DNA of 64,000 nt from Halopseudomonas yangmingensis (GTDB lineage Bacteria > Pseudomonadota > Gammaproteobacteria > Pseudomonadales > Pseudomonadaceae), in the NCBI RefSeq assembly GCF_900114825.1, contig NZ_FOUI01000009.1:57582-121581 (forward strand). Direction: 5' to 3'. Under the pieces are notes generated by a model. It ran no database searches, had not been told where the DNA came from, and saw only the letters and a program-made list of their open reading frames with translations. Positions 18,169 through 25,878 of this stretch are shown one piece after another. Each line of letters begins with the position of its first letter. Position 1 is the first letter of the stretch. The position numbers and the translations under genes were made by a program.

Positions 18169-19005
18169 ATGAATTCGCATCCGGCCGAGCAGTCACCGCT
18201 GGGCAAGAGTACGGCCTATGTCAGTCACTACAGCCCGCAATTGCTGTTCCCGATTGCCCGCGATGCCAAGTGGCAGGAGCTGGGCCTGCGTGGCGACAGC
18301 CTGCCATTTGTTGGTGAGGATATCTGGAACTGCTGTGAGCTGTCCTGGCTGGAGTCAGGTGGCAAGCCCCGGGTGATGGCTGCCGAGTTCCGCTTTGCTG
18401 CCAGCTCGCCGGCGATCATCGAGTCCAAGTCGTTCAAGCTGTACCTGAACTCGTTCAACCAGAGCCGCTTTGACAGTGTCGAGGCGGTGCAGCAGGTATT
18501 GCAGCAGGATTTGTCGGCGGCCTGTGGGGCGCCGGTGCAGGTGTTGCTGCAGGACCTGCATGGCCTGCGTGAGGCCGGTCTGGCCGAGTTGCAGGGGAAG
18601 TCGCTGGATGATCTCGACGTTCAGGTCGACCAGTACCACTACAACCCGGCACTGCTGGCACTGGTCGAGCCGGCCGTGCGCGTGGAACAGACCTGGGTGA
18701 CCGATCTGTTCAAGTCCAATTGCCCGGTCACCGGCCAGCCGGACTGGGCCAGTCTGCAGATCAGCTATGCCGGGCCGCAGCTGGATGAAAAGGCGTTGCT
18801 GCGTTACCTGCTGTCATTCCGCGAACATGCGGACTTCCATGAGCAGTGTGTCGAGCGGATTTTCTGTGACCTGCGCGGCATACTCGGCGACGACTGCCGG
18901 TTGCTGGTGAGTGCGCGCTATCTGCGCCGTGGCGGGCTGGATATCAATCCCTGGCGCAGTTGCGGCATGCCGGCGCCGGGTAATCTGCGGCTGGCCCGGC
19001 AGTGA
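18169..19005 (+). CDS. queF: NADPH-dependent 7-cyano-7-deazaguanine reductase QueF
   Basis: 278 residues, the long two-T-fold (YqcD-like, type II) form. The nucleophilic Cys is in FKSNCPVTGQPDW near residue 187, forming the thioimide with preQ0, and the substrate Glu region LRYLLSFREHADFHEQC follows. It reduces preQ0 to preQ1 for queuosine in tRNA, fully reducing a nitrile. GGAG precedes the ATG. It is downstream of an ABC exporter and convergent with the DUF4404 gene. Confidence 0.95.
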   Translation: MNSHPAEQSPLGKSTAYVSHYSPQLLFPIARDAKWQELGLRGDSLPFVGEDIWNCCELSWLESGGKPRVMAAEFRFAASSPAIIESKSFKLYLNSFNQSRFDSVEAVQQVLQQDLSAACGAPVQVLLQDLHGLREAGLAELQGKSLDDLDVQVDQYHYNPALLALVEPAVRVEQTWVTDLFKSNCPVTGQPDWASLQISYAGPQLDEKALLRYLLSFREHADFHEQCVERIFCDLRGILGDDCRLLVSARYLRRGGLDINPWRSCGMPAPGNLRLARQ

Positions 19006-19015
19006 ACGCCGGGCC
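18993..19015. terminator. Hairpin between queF and the DUF4404 gene
   Basis: An 8-bp GC-rich inverted repeat (GGCCCGGC/GCCGGGCC) whose loop contains the queF stop codon. It lacks a T-run in either direction, so its role as a terminator is only possible. Confidence 0.35.
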
Positions 19016-19025
19016 GCGCTGATAC

Positions 19026-19301
19026 TCAGATACCCATGTCCGAGAGTGTCTGCATCACGCTGCGCAGGGTGCCGGCCAGGGTCGGGTGACGTGCTTCAAA
19101 CTCCTCGGCCATCAGATTTACCCCGTCAACCAGGGTCGGTTCGCTGTCGGCCTCGGCGTTGGCCAGCGCCAGCAGACGTACCTCAAGACTGGCGGTCAGC
19201 TGTTCCAGCTGTTCTCGTTCCTCCGGATTCAGCGGTCCCTGTTCTTCGGCCAGCGCCTGTTGCAGGGCCTGGATATGCGCTTTGAGACGATCGGCGGCCA
19301 T
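19026..19301 (-). CDS. DUF4404 family small helical protein
   Basis: 91 residues, acidic and almost wholly helical (QQALAEEQGPLNPEEREQLE, then a Leu-rich second helix), ending with AEEFEARHPTLAGTLRSVM, the typical DUF4404 tail. Unknown function. It lies next to queF as its homologue PA2805 does in P. aeruginosa. A GAGA ribosome site precedes the ATG. Confidence 0.8.
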   Translation of the reverse strand: MAADRLKAHIQALQQALAEEQGPLNPEEREQLEQLTASLEVRLLALANAEADSEPTLVDGVNLMAEEFEARHPTLAGTLRSVMQTLSDMGI

Positions 19302-19375
19302 GTGGCTCTCCTTGTTGGATCAGGTCATGCCTTAACTATACCTGCTTGCCAAAGGCCTGGGCAGTGCTGCGACCT

Positions 19376-20059
19376 TCAATGCACACCAGGTTCGCGACCC
19401 GTCAGCGAAGCGCGCTCCGACAGCTCAACCCAGGTGCCTTCGGGGGCGATGACGAAAGCAATCCGCGCGGTACTGCCGAGGGTCACAGGGTCACGGGCAC
19501 TGCGTGCCCCGGCGGCGATGGCGGCCTGCCAGGCGGCGTCACAATCCTCCACTTGCAGGGTGAGGTAGCGTAACCCCAGGGCGGGCAATGTATTGTCGTT
19601 GGCGCCAGCGGACTGCCCGCCAGGCTGCAACTGCAACTGACTGTTACCGCAGGCCAACAGGTTTTCCGCCAGCCGCTGCAGCCCGAGTACATGATGGTAG
19701 AAACTGGCGCTGGCTTTCAGGTCCGGCGTGGCAATGCGTATGCCCAGGGTCGGTGTGTCGCTCGGGTGAATTTCAATCAGGTTGCCGTCCGGATCATGCA
19801 GCAGGCGTTCGCCACTGAGGCCCGGTAGACCAAGAATTACAGCCTGCAGATTGTTGCTGCCAGGGTGCGGGAGAGGGTCGCGGGCGGCGTTGAGCTTGAG
19901 AATCGCCTCGCCGACCGCATGTCGATGTTGCAACAGGCCGCCGCCCAGTTTCAGGGTATGGTCAAAGGGCAGGCCGACGGTCTGTTGCCAGAAATCCAGC
20001 TGCGCCGCCGGTTGGTTGCTGAACAAGCCGATATCAAAACTCTTCTTGGCAAACTGCAT
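19376..20059 (-). CDS. VOC (glyoxalase-fold) family protein
   Basis: 227 residues from the ATG at 20059, with two beta-alpha-beta-beta-beta modules: the first starts KSFDIGLFSNQPAAQLDFW, the second LGIRIATPDLKASASFYHHV. The metal-site residues His/Glu are seen in LHDPDGNLIEIHPSD and in the final EGTWVELSE. Substrate unknown; VOC proteins include dioxygenases, lyases and binding proteins. An upstream in-frame start would add 23 residues with no homologue-like features. Confidence 0.75.
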   Translation of the reverse strand: MQFAKKSFDIGLFSNQPAAQLDFWQQTVGLPFDHTLKLGGGLLQHRHAVGEAILKLNAARDPLPHPGSNNLQAVILGLPGLSGERLLHDPDGNLIEIHPSDTPTLGIRIATPDLKASASFYHHVLGLQRLAENLLACGNSQLQLQPGGQSAGANDNTLPALGLRYLTLQVEDCDAAWQAAIAAGARSARDPVTLGSTARIAFVIAPEGTWVELSERASLTGREPGVH

Positions 20060-20152
20060 GACGGGCTCCGCGCTGATCGGTTTCGGCAATCCTCGGTCGG
20101 AAAAGCACAGGGAGCCAGCATCAATCATGCCGGTGATTAAGTGGCATCGGCA

Positions 20153-20623
20153 TCAGTCGTAGATGTTTTCCAGAATGGCTTCGACCACGCCGGTGGTGAC
20201 GCCGACCAGAATGGCGTCACGCCCGACCTGTCGCCAGTCGTAATCAGGATAGCGTGGCAACTGGCCGAGCAGGCGATTGTCGAACTGCTTGGCAATGCCG
20301 GGGGGAAGCGGCTTGCCACGTGCCAGATTCTTGCGAATACCCGGCGGCAGCGCGTCCGGTGCAGGGCCCAACAGGTGCCGTTGTTCGCGGAAGATATTTC
20401 GGATGATACGTTCATCCAGATCCAGTGATTCATTTCGCTGCTTGCTCTGGGTGCCGTAGTTAGAGCGTTCGCCGCGGGTTTCACGACTCTTTTGCTGGAT
20501 CTGCTCGGCCTTGGCGGCGTTACCCTTGGCTGCTGCGGCATGCGCGGGTGGTTGTGCCTGGCTGTGGCCGGCTGCCAGCAGCAGAGCGGCAAGGCCTCCA
20601 CTCAGCAATATCTTGATTTTCAT
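20153..20623 (-). CDS. CigR-like exported protein (RcnB-type)
   Basis: 156 residues with a Sec signal peptide (MKIKILLSGGLAALLLAAGHSQA). A Gln/Ala/Lys-rich helical part is followed by two copies of a PPGI motif (ALPPGIRKNLARGKPLPPGI), which is the hallmark of the anti-virulence regulator CigR family, and a hydrophobic C-terminal helix. The mature protein is probably periplasmic or membrane-bound. CigR in Salmonella acts with the type III system; nothing here points to that, so only family membership is claimed. Confidence 0.7.
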   Translation of the reverse strand: MKIKILLSGGLAALLLAAGHSQAQPPAHAAAAKGNAAKAEQIQQKSRETRGERSNYGTQSKQRNESLDLDERIIRNIFREQRHLLGPAPDALPPGIRKNLARGKPLPPGIAKQFDNRLLGQLPRYPDYDWRQVGRDAILVGVTTGVVEAILENIYD

Positions 20624-20963
20624 GCTGGTCCCATCCTGTCTGGTTGCTATAAAGCTTGGGCCGCTTTTGCTGGGCAGAGTTCCGGTTACACGTAAAAACA
20701 ATCAGCGTTATGAATGGTCAGGGCGAGTGACGGTTGATTGCGCCTGCAAACGCCGGAATCAAAGGACTGTAGCCTTCTCATCAGGGAAACAGGGAAGCAG
20801 CCGGTTATGAATACTGTTGATTCCTGCTTTAAGACACTTGTAGGCATTGGGTCGTCCTGCTAAGAATCACTCAGGATGTCGCCATCGAACGACACCGGAC
20901 GAGACGCACAAGCACAATAACGCAGGCCCTGCTGGAGTCTGCACGTTTCACGCGGAGAGCAGC
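20624..20963. other. Intergenic region between the CigR-like gene and the symporter gene
   Basis: 340 bases holding two divergent promoters by necessity. I found no convincing -35/-10 pair, operator palindrome, riboswitch or short ORF with a good ribosome site. A GGAGAG lies just before the symporter ATG. Confidence 0.4.
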
Positions 20964-22400
20964 ATGAGTCAGTCAGGCGATCTGAAACGCTCCACCATTC
21001 TTATTCATGGCTCAATCGGCATGCCGCTGGCGGTGATCGGCTATCCATTGGTGGTCTATTTGCCGCCGTTCTACGCCCAGGAAGTCGGGCTGAATATCGC
21101 CCTCATGGGGTTGGTGCTGGTGTTGGCGCGGCTGACCGATGTGATCACTGACCCGCTGATAGGCACCCTGAGTGATCGCTGGCGTACCCGTTTCGGGCGG
21201 CGCAAACCCTGGCTGATGATGGGTATGCCATTGATGCTGTTGGGCACCGTGATGATTTTCATGCCGCCTGAGGGCGTCGGAATCGGTCATCTGCTGTTAT
21301 GGACAATCCTCATGTATCTGGGCTGGACCATGGTGACACTGCCTTACAGTGCCTGGGGAGCGGAGCTTTCCGGGGCTTATCACCAACGTAGCCGGGTTAC
21401 TGCTGCGCGCGAGGGTTACATTCTTGTTGGTCTGTTTTTGGCGGCCTTGGCGCCGGCCATTGTGCAGCGACTGGGCAAGCGCTTTCAGGAGGGTGATACG
21501 GACGGCGCTGTCATGCAGTTTGCCGTCTGGCTGCTGGGAAGTGATGGCCAATTGGGCACTGGTTATGGTCCGATTCTGGCGGGGATGGCCTGGATGCTGT
21601 TGATTCTGTTGCCGCTGACGGTGTTTTTGGTTGTCGGTGCGGTCAAGGAGCCGCCGCCGCGTTCGGTTCAGCGCACCGACTGGCGAAAGGGACTGCGAGT
21701 CCTGAAGAACAACGGTCCGTTCAAGCGCATGATGCTGATTTTGTTGATTGTTGTTACAGGTGAGTCCTTTCGCAATGCGCTGTCGGTGTTCTTCATGCAG
21801 CATGTAATCCAGATTCAGGCGCAGATTGGTTTGATGTATCTGTTGTATTTCGGCGTGGGTATTCTGGGCATACCCTTCTGGCTGATTGCCGGCAAACGTA
21901 TCGGCAAGCACAAGGCGTTTTGTTTGGCGGTGGCTGTATCCAGTGTCAGTATCATTGGTATGTTCTTTCTGCAGGCTGGCCAGTTACTGCCCTTTGCCAT
22001 CATGTTTGCGCTCAAGGGGTTCTGTTTTGCGGCCTTCCAGTTTCTGCCGTTGTCGATGCTGGCAGATATCGTTGACCTGGATACCGCACGCAGCAAGGAA
22101 CACCGGACCGGGCTCTTCTTCGCCATGTCGGGCATGGCGCACAAGCTGGCCATGGCGCTCGGACTGGGTTTGTCTCTGGGTTTGCTGGCGCTGGTCGGAT
22201 TTGATGCCAAGGCAGTAGAGCACACCGGCAGCCAATTGATGGCGCTGAGGGTGTTGTACATCATCGGCCCGGTATTGCTCTATATGACAGCTTTTGCGAT
22301 TGCCTGGAAGTATCCGCTGACGTCAGAGCGCCAGGAGCGGATTCATCAATGGGTGTTGCGTCGCAATCGTCGTATGCAGCTGGAACCGCAGCAGCCCTAG
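20964..22400 (+). CDS. GPH-family (MelB-like) sugar:cation symporter / MFS transporter
   Basis: 478 residues, twelve membrane segments. RLTDVITDPLIGTLSDRWRT near residue 50 is the signature of the glycoside-pentoside-hexuronide family, with the Asp that binds the coupling cation, and GRRKPW follows. The middle loop (about 205-230) is charged. GGAGA precedes the ATG at 20964; the reading frame continues 39 codons upstream but without a ribosome site. No sugar-hydrolase genes lie next to it, so the substrate is unknown. Confidence 0.82.
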   Translation: MSQSGDLKRSTILIHGSIGMPLAVIGYPLVVYLPPFYAQEVGLNIALMGLVLVLARLTDVITDPLIGTLSDRWRTRFGRRKPWLMMGMPLMLLGTVMIFMPPEGVGIGHLLLWTILMYLGWTMVTLPYSAWGAELSGAYHQRSRVTAAREGYILVGLFLAALAPAIVQRLGKRFQEGDTDGAVMQFAVWLLGSDGQLGTGYGPILAGMAWMLLILLPLTVFLVVGAVKEPPPRSVQRTDWRKGLRVLKNNGPFKRMMLILLIVVTGESFRNALSVFFMQHVIQIQAQIGLMYLLYFGVGILGIPFWLIAGKRIGKHKAFCLAVAVSSVSIIGMFFLQAGQLLPFAIMFALKGFCFAAFQFLPLSMLADIVDLDTARSKEHRTGLFFAMSGMAHKLAMALGLGLSLGLLALVGFDAKAVEHTGSQLMALRVLYIIGPVLLYMTAFAIAWKYPLTSERQERIHQWVLRRNRRMQLEPQQP

Positions 22401-22433
22401 CCGGGCTGGAGGGGCGCTGCCGTGGTGGGCGCT

Positions 22434-22610
22434 TTAGCGTGCGCCGCGGGTCGGGCGGGGAGCGGGCCAGGTCTGACCGCTGACGCCATTGGGGATTTTC
22501 TGGATTTCACCGCCAGAGGCCAGGAAGGAGTCGATCTGCTGGGTAATGGCGTTGCTGCTGGTGACGGCGGCATCGGCCTTGCGTTTGGCGGGACTGGTAC
22601 GCGTGCTCAT
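22434..22610 (-). CDS. Small protein of 58 residues with a FLxxGGxIQxIP motif
   Basis: I read this frame by hand: ATG at 22610, stop TAA at 22436-22434. A strong AAGGAGA stands seven bases before the ATG. The protein begins MSTRTSPAKRKADAA, basic and probably disordered, then has a helix ITQQIDSFLASGGEIQKIP and a Pro/Arg-rich tail. The FLxxGG(x)IQxIP motif resembles the C-terminal motif of Pseudomonas SutA and related small proteins, which makes it likely to be a real coding gene. Function unknown; a role in binding a larger machine is only a guess. Confidence 0.65.
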   Translation of the reverse strand: MSTRTSPAKRKADAAVTSSNAITQQIDSFLASGGEIQKIPNGVSGQTWPAPRPTRGAR

Positions 22611-22694
22611 GACGGCTCTCCTTATAGGGGGAACCGGACACCATACAGGTTATTGCCGGTGACGGCAAACCGGCACCGATGATTGCGAGGCAGG

Positions 22695-22719
22695 AAAAGC
22701 CGGCAGCAAGCGCTGCCGG
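22695..22719 (-). terminator. Rho-independent terminator after slyD
   Basis: A perfect 8-bp stem (CCGGCAGC/GCTGCCGG) with a four-base loop, followed on the minus strand by CTTTTCC. It begins eight bases past the slyD stop. Confidence 0.8.
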
Positions 22720-22726
22720 ACAGTTT

Positions 22727-23206
22727 TCAGTGCTGGTGACCACCCACGCCGTGGGCATGCCCGTGGGCGATTTCTTCCTCGCTGGCTTCACGTACATCCA
22801 TGACTTCTATATCGAAGGTCAGGGTCTTGCCAGCCAGCGGGTGGTTGGTGTCGATATCGGCCATTTTCAGGCCGACCTTGCTGACGGTAACCTGGATTGC
22901 GCCCTTTTCGGTTTCGACCACGGCAGTCATGCCCGGCTTCCACTTGCGGGCACCCTGCAGGTGCTTGACCGGAACCCGCTGGATAGCGTTCTCGCGGCGC
23001 ACGCCGTAGGCCTGCTCGGGGCTCAGGGTGATGCTGAAATTGTCACCGGCCTGATGGCCTTCGAGGGCGTTGGTCAGGCCGTCGATCAACCCGGGGTGAC
23101 CGTGCAGGTAAAGTACCGGCTGGTGTTCGCGGGAATTCTCGATCTGACCCTGCTCGTCCGACAGGCAATAGTGAAACTGGACGACGGTATTCTTGCTGAT
23201 CTGCAT
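22727..23206 (-). CDS. slyD: FKBP-type peptidyl-prolyl isomerase SlyD
   Basis: 159 residues. The N-terminus QISKNTVVQFHYCLSDEQG and the YLHGHPGLIDGLTNALEG stretch are the split FKBP domain; the IF (insert-in-flap) domain is at about 70-130. The tail is His-rich (HGHAHGVGGHQH), giving the metal-binding end of SlyD, shorter than in E. coli. It works as a folding helper and nickel-binding chaperone in the cytosol. GGAG precedes the ATG. A clear terminator follows. Confidence 0.92.
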   Translation of the reverse strand: MQISKNTVVQFHYCLSDEQGQIENSREHQPVLYLHGHPGLIDGLTNALEGHQAGDNFSITLSPEQAYGVRRENAIQRVPVKHLQGARKWKPGMTAVVETEKGAIQVTVSKVGLKMADIDTNHPLAGKTLTFDIEVMDVREASEEEIAHGHAHGVGGHQH

Positions 23207-23270
23207 GCCTGGCTCCGCTACGGCAGTTGAACAGCGGCGATTATCCGGTTTGTCGCCGCTGTTGCCAAGA

Positions 23271-23873
23271 TCAGTTGCCCCAGAGTTCCTGAAGGCGTGT
23301 ATCGCGGCCGCAGCGGCTGCGGTAGAACTTGTAGCGGATCGGATTTTTCAGGTAGTAGTCCTGATGGTAGTCCTCGGCCGGATAGAAGGCGGTTTGCGGC
23401 AGGACCTCGGTAACTATCGGCTGGGTAAAGCGTCCGGAGTCGGTCAGTGCCTGGCGGGATGCTTCGATCAGCTGGCGCTGTTGTTCGTTGTTATAAAACA
23501 GCGCGCTACGGTATTGCGGGCCGTTGTCGCAGAACTGGGCATTCGGGGTGATCGGGTCGATGGTTGGCCAGAAGGCTTCCAGCAGTCTGGCGTAGCTGGT
23601 CTGCTGCGGATCGAAAAACACAGCGACGGCTTCGATATGTGCGGTGACACCGGAAGATACCTGTGGGTAGGTGGCGGTCTCCGGCGTTCCGCCAATGTAG
23701 CCGGATACCGTGTGTACTACGCCCGACATGGCGTCAAAGTCGGACTCGGTACACCAGAAACAGCCGCCGGCAAACACGGCCATTTCGGTGCCGGGCGGAC
23801 CTTGCTCCAAAGGCGTGGCAGCCTGTGCCTGAATGCCGGTAAGCAACAACAGTGCAGCTAGCATCTTTCGCAT
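23271..23873 (-). CDS. msrA: Exported peptide-methionine (S)-S-oxide reductase MsrA
   Basis: 200 residues with a signal peptide (residues 1-19, MRKMLAALLLLTGIQAQA). The catalytic motif GGCFWCTESDF near residue 36 contains the nucleophilic Cys and the conserved Phe-Trp. Downstream, GVVHTVSGYIGG and EVFFDP-type elements are typical. It reduces the S-epimer of methionine sulfoxide in exported proteins. It is second in a two-gene operon, with its ATG only three bases after the msrB stop and a GAGGGG ribosome site. Confidence 0.92.
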   Translation of the reverse strand: MRKMLAALLLLTGIQAQAATPLEQGPPGTEMAVFAGGCFWCTESDFDAMSGVVHTVSGYIGGTPETATYPQVSSGVTAHIEAVAVFFDPQQTSYARLLEAFWPTIDPITPNAQFCDNGPQYRSALFYNNEQQRQLIEASRQALTDSGRFTQPIVTEVLPQTAFYPAEDYHQDYYLKNPIRYKFYRSRCGRDTRLQELWGN

Positions 23874-23875
23874 GC

Positions 23876-24397
23876 TTATCCCCTCAACGCCGGCAGGTTT
23901 TCTGTGGCCGGCACAAAACGCAAGGCCACTCCGTTATTGCACCAGCGCTGCCCAGTTGGCTGCGGTCCGTCGTTGAACACATGGCCCTGGTGCCCACCAC
24001 AACGGATGCAGTGGTATTCGGTGCGCGGCCAGACCAGCTTGAAGTCACGCTTGGTGCCCATGCTGCCGGGGATCGCCTGGGTGAAGCTGGGCCAGCCGGT
24101 ACCGCTGTCGTATTTGTCTTCGCTGCGAAACAGTGGCAAATGGCAGGCGGCACAGACATAGGTGCCGTCTTCATACAGCTTGTCCAGAGGGCTGCTGCCA
24201 GCGCGTTCGGTGGCTTCCTCGAACAACACACGCCAGGCTTCGGGGGATACCTTGTCGCGCCAGTAATCATGCGGGTGATCCAGCGGGGTGAAGTCGGTCA
24301 CGGTCTTGTGCTCCACAGTTGAGGCCAGTAGCTGGCGTCCGAGCAGGGGCAGGCTGGCCGCTGCGATCAGGGTTGTCAGCAGGTGCCGTCGGTGCAT
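23876..24397 (-). CDS. msrB: Exported peptide-methionine (R)-S-oxide reductase MsrB
   Basis: 173 residues. The signal peptide has a twin-Arg start (HRRHLLTTLIAAASLPLLG), which may be Tat. The zinc Cys pairs CAAC and CIRC are both present, GTGWPSF contributes to the substrate site, and the catalytic Cys lies in RWCNNGVALRF near residue 160. It reduces the R-epimer and with MsrA gives a full periplasmic repair pair. The electron donor is not encoded next to it. GGAGA precedes the ATG. Confidence 0.92.
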   Translation of the reverse strand: MHRRHLLTTLIAAASLPLLGRQLLASTVEHKTVTDFTPLDHPHDYWRDKVSPEAWRVLFEEATERAGSSPLDKLYEDGTYVCAACHLPLFRSEDKYDSGTGWPSFTQAIPGSMGTKRDFKLVWPRTEYHCIRCGGHQGHVFNDGPQPTGQRWCNNGVALRFVPATENLPALRG

Positions 24398-24565
24398 GGT
24401 GCTCTCCAGTTATACATAACATGTACACAATGGATTTTTTCTGTATCTTTTGCAAGCATCGCCAGCGCGTTCGGGTGATTGACCTGTGGTCTTGATTTGC
24501 TTTGTGTTGCCGGAATCCGTCCGGAATATTATGGTGTTTCACTCGAAAACAATAAGGAAACTGTC

Positions 24566-25807
24566 ATGTCGAAGCGCTTTTCACGCCATCTGTATCCGCT
24601 CTGGCTGGCCGCCGGTTGCCTGTGCGCAAGCCTGCTGGCACAGGCGGATACCTCGCCGCAGGCCATTGCTGCCGAACGCTTCCGGTTGCTAGAGCAAGCC
24701 CTTCAGGCGGAGGTGGATCAGGGTCGTCTGGCGGGTATCAGCGTGCTGGTTGAGCAGGACGGCAAGCTGCTACACCGCAGTCGCCATGGCTATCAGGATA
24801 TCGCCGGCGAGGTGCCGCTGGCCGATGACAGCTTGTATAAGATCTTTTCGCTGACCAAGCCGGTAACCAGTGTTGCCATGTTGATGCTGCAGGAACAGGG
24901 CAAGCTGTCACTGGATGATCCGCTCGCCAAATACCTGCCAGAGTTTGAAGGCCTGCAGGTGGCAGTGGCTGATGGTGCAGATGGCGTGCCGCAAACCGCA
25001 GCACCTCGCCATCCGCCGACACTGAGAGAGTTGATGAACCAGACGGCAGGGTTTAGCTATGGGGTATTCACCCAGTCCCAGGTCGATGCCTTATACCTGA
25101 GAGCCGACCTGTTCAACCCGCAGCAGACTCTTGAGGAGTTGGTCGGCAAGCTGTCCAGACTGCCGCTTCTCTATGAGCCGGGTACCGTGTGGAATTACAG
25201 TCTGTCGGTGGATATCCAGGCGCGGGTGGTCGAGGTGGTCAGTGGTCTGCCCTACGATGAATTCCTCGCCCGCAATATCTTCCAGCCTCTGGGCATGCAG
25301 GATACCGGCTACTACGTCAGCGCCGCGCAGGCGCCACGCCTGGCGGTTTCCTACAAGCCCGGTGAGAACGGCCTGGAGCCGCAGGACAACACCAGGTATC
25401 TGACCAAGCCGACGCTGATCCAGGGTGGCAGCGGACTGATTTCCAGCATGGATGACTACCTGCGCTTCGCCCGTATGCTGCTCAACGGCGGCGAACTGGA
25501 CGGTGTGCGTATCCTCTCGGCAGAGTCAGTGGCGGAAATGGCCCGCGATCAGTTGCCTGAGGGTGTGGCCGGTCCATCCTGGGTGCAGGGCAACCGGTTC
25601 GGCCTGAATGTGGCGGTTGTCGAAGACAGTGTCAAGGCCGGACATCTGCCGGTGGGCACCTACTGGTGGTGGGGTATTCAGGGGCCGTGGATGTGGGTTG
25701 ACCCGGCCAACAAGCGCATTGTGCTGGGCATGCTGCAGAACACCGACTATCGCCATTCGCGCAAGGTGCACGGCACTATCAGCCATATCCTGTTTGGCGG
25801 GCAGTAA
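24566..25807 (+). CDS. Secreted beta-lactamase-fold serine hydrolase (class C/EstB-like)
   Basis: 413 residues with a Sec signal peptide ending near residue 30 (LWLAAGCLCASLLAQA). The SxxK nucleophile motif is SLTK near residue 98, the Tyr motif is YSL near 210, and the last motif is weakly conserved. It shares the same layout and long stretches with the cytosolic paralogue at 3382-4608, for example KPVTSVA after the Ser motif and the LDDP that follows. AAGGAAA precedes the ATG. An esterase or DD-peptidase-like activity is likely; a true beta-lactamase is unlikely. Confidence 0.82.
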   Translation: MSKRFSRHLYPLWLAAGCLCASLLAQADTSPQAIAAERFRLLEQALQAEVDQGRLAGISVLVEQDGKLLHRSRHGYQDIAGEVPLADDSLYKIFSLTKPVTSVAMLMLQEQGKLSLDDPLAKYLPEFEGLQVAVADGADGVPQTAAPRHPPTLRELMNQTAGFSYGVFTQSQVDALYLRADLFNPQQTLEELVGKLSRLPLLYEPGTVWNYSLSVDIQARVVEVVSGLPYDEFLARNIFQPLGMQDTGYYVSAAQAPRLAVSYKPGENGLEPQDNTRYLTKPTLIQGGSGLISSMDDYLRFARMLLNGGELDGVRILSAESVAEMARDQLPEGVAGPSWVQGNRFGLNVAVVEDSVKAGHLPVGTYWWWGIQGPWMWVDPANKRIVLGMLQNTDYRHSRKVHGTISHILFGGQ

Positions 25808-25815
25808 CGCCTGCC

Positions 25816-25857
25816 GCAGCGTTCACCGGTGGGATAGTGCGCACGGGTGAATGCTGC
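25816..25857. terminator. Hairpin between the serine hydrolase and ABC ATPase genes
   Basis: 12-bp inverted repeat (GCAGCGTTCACC/GGTGAATGCTGC, one G-T wobble) between two convergent genes. No clear T-run, so only a possible terminator or transcript stabiliser. Confidence 0.4.
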
Positions 25858-25878
25858 ATCGGGGAAGCAGACGCCCGA

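Noticed and set aside
20702..20963. Anr-like TTGAT sites before the symporter gene
   Set aside because: TTGAT occurs twice but without the second half-site at the right distance.
24566..25807. True class C beta-lactamase (resistance gene)
   Set aside because: SxxK and the Tyr motif are present, but the KTG motif is not clearly kept and the closest layout is that of EstB-type esterases.
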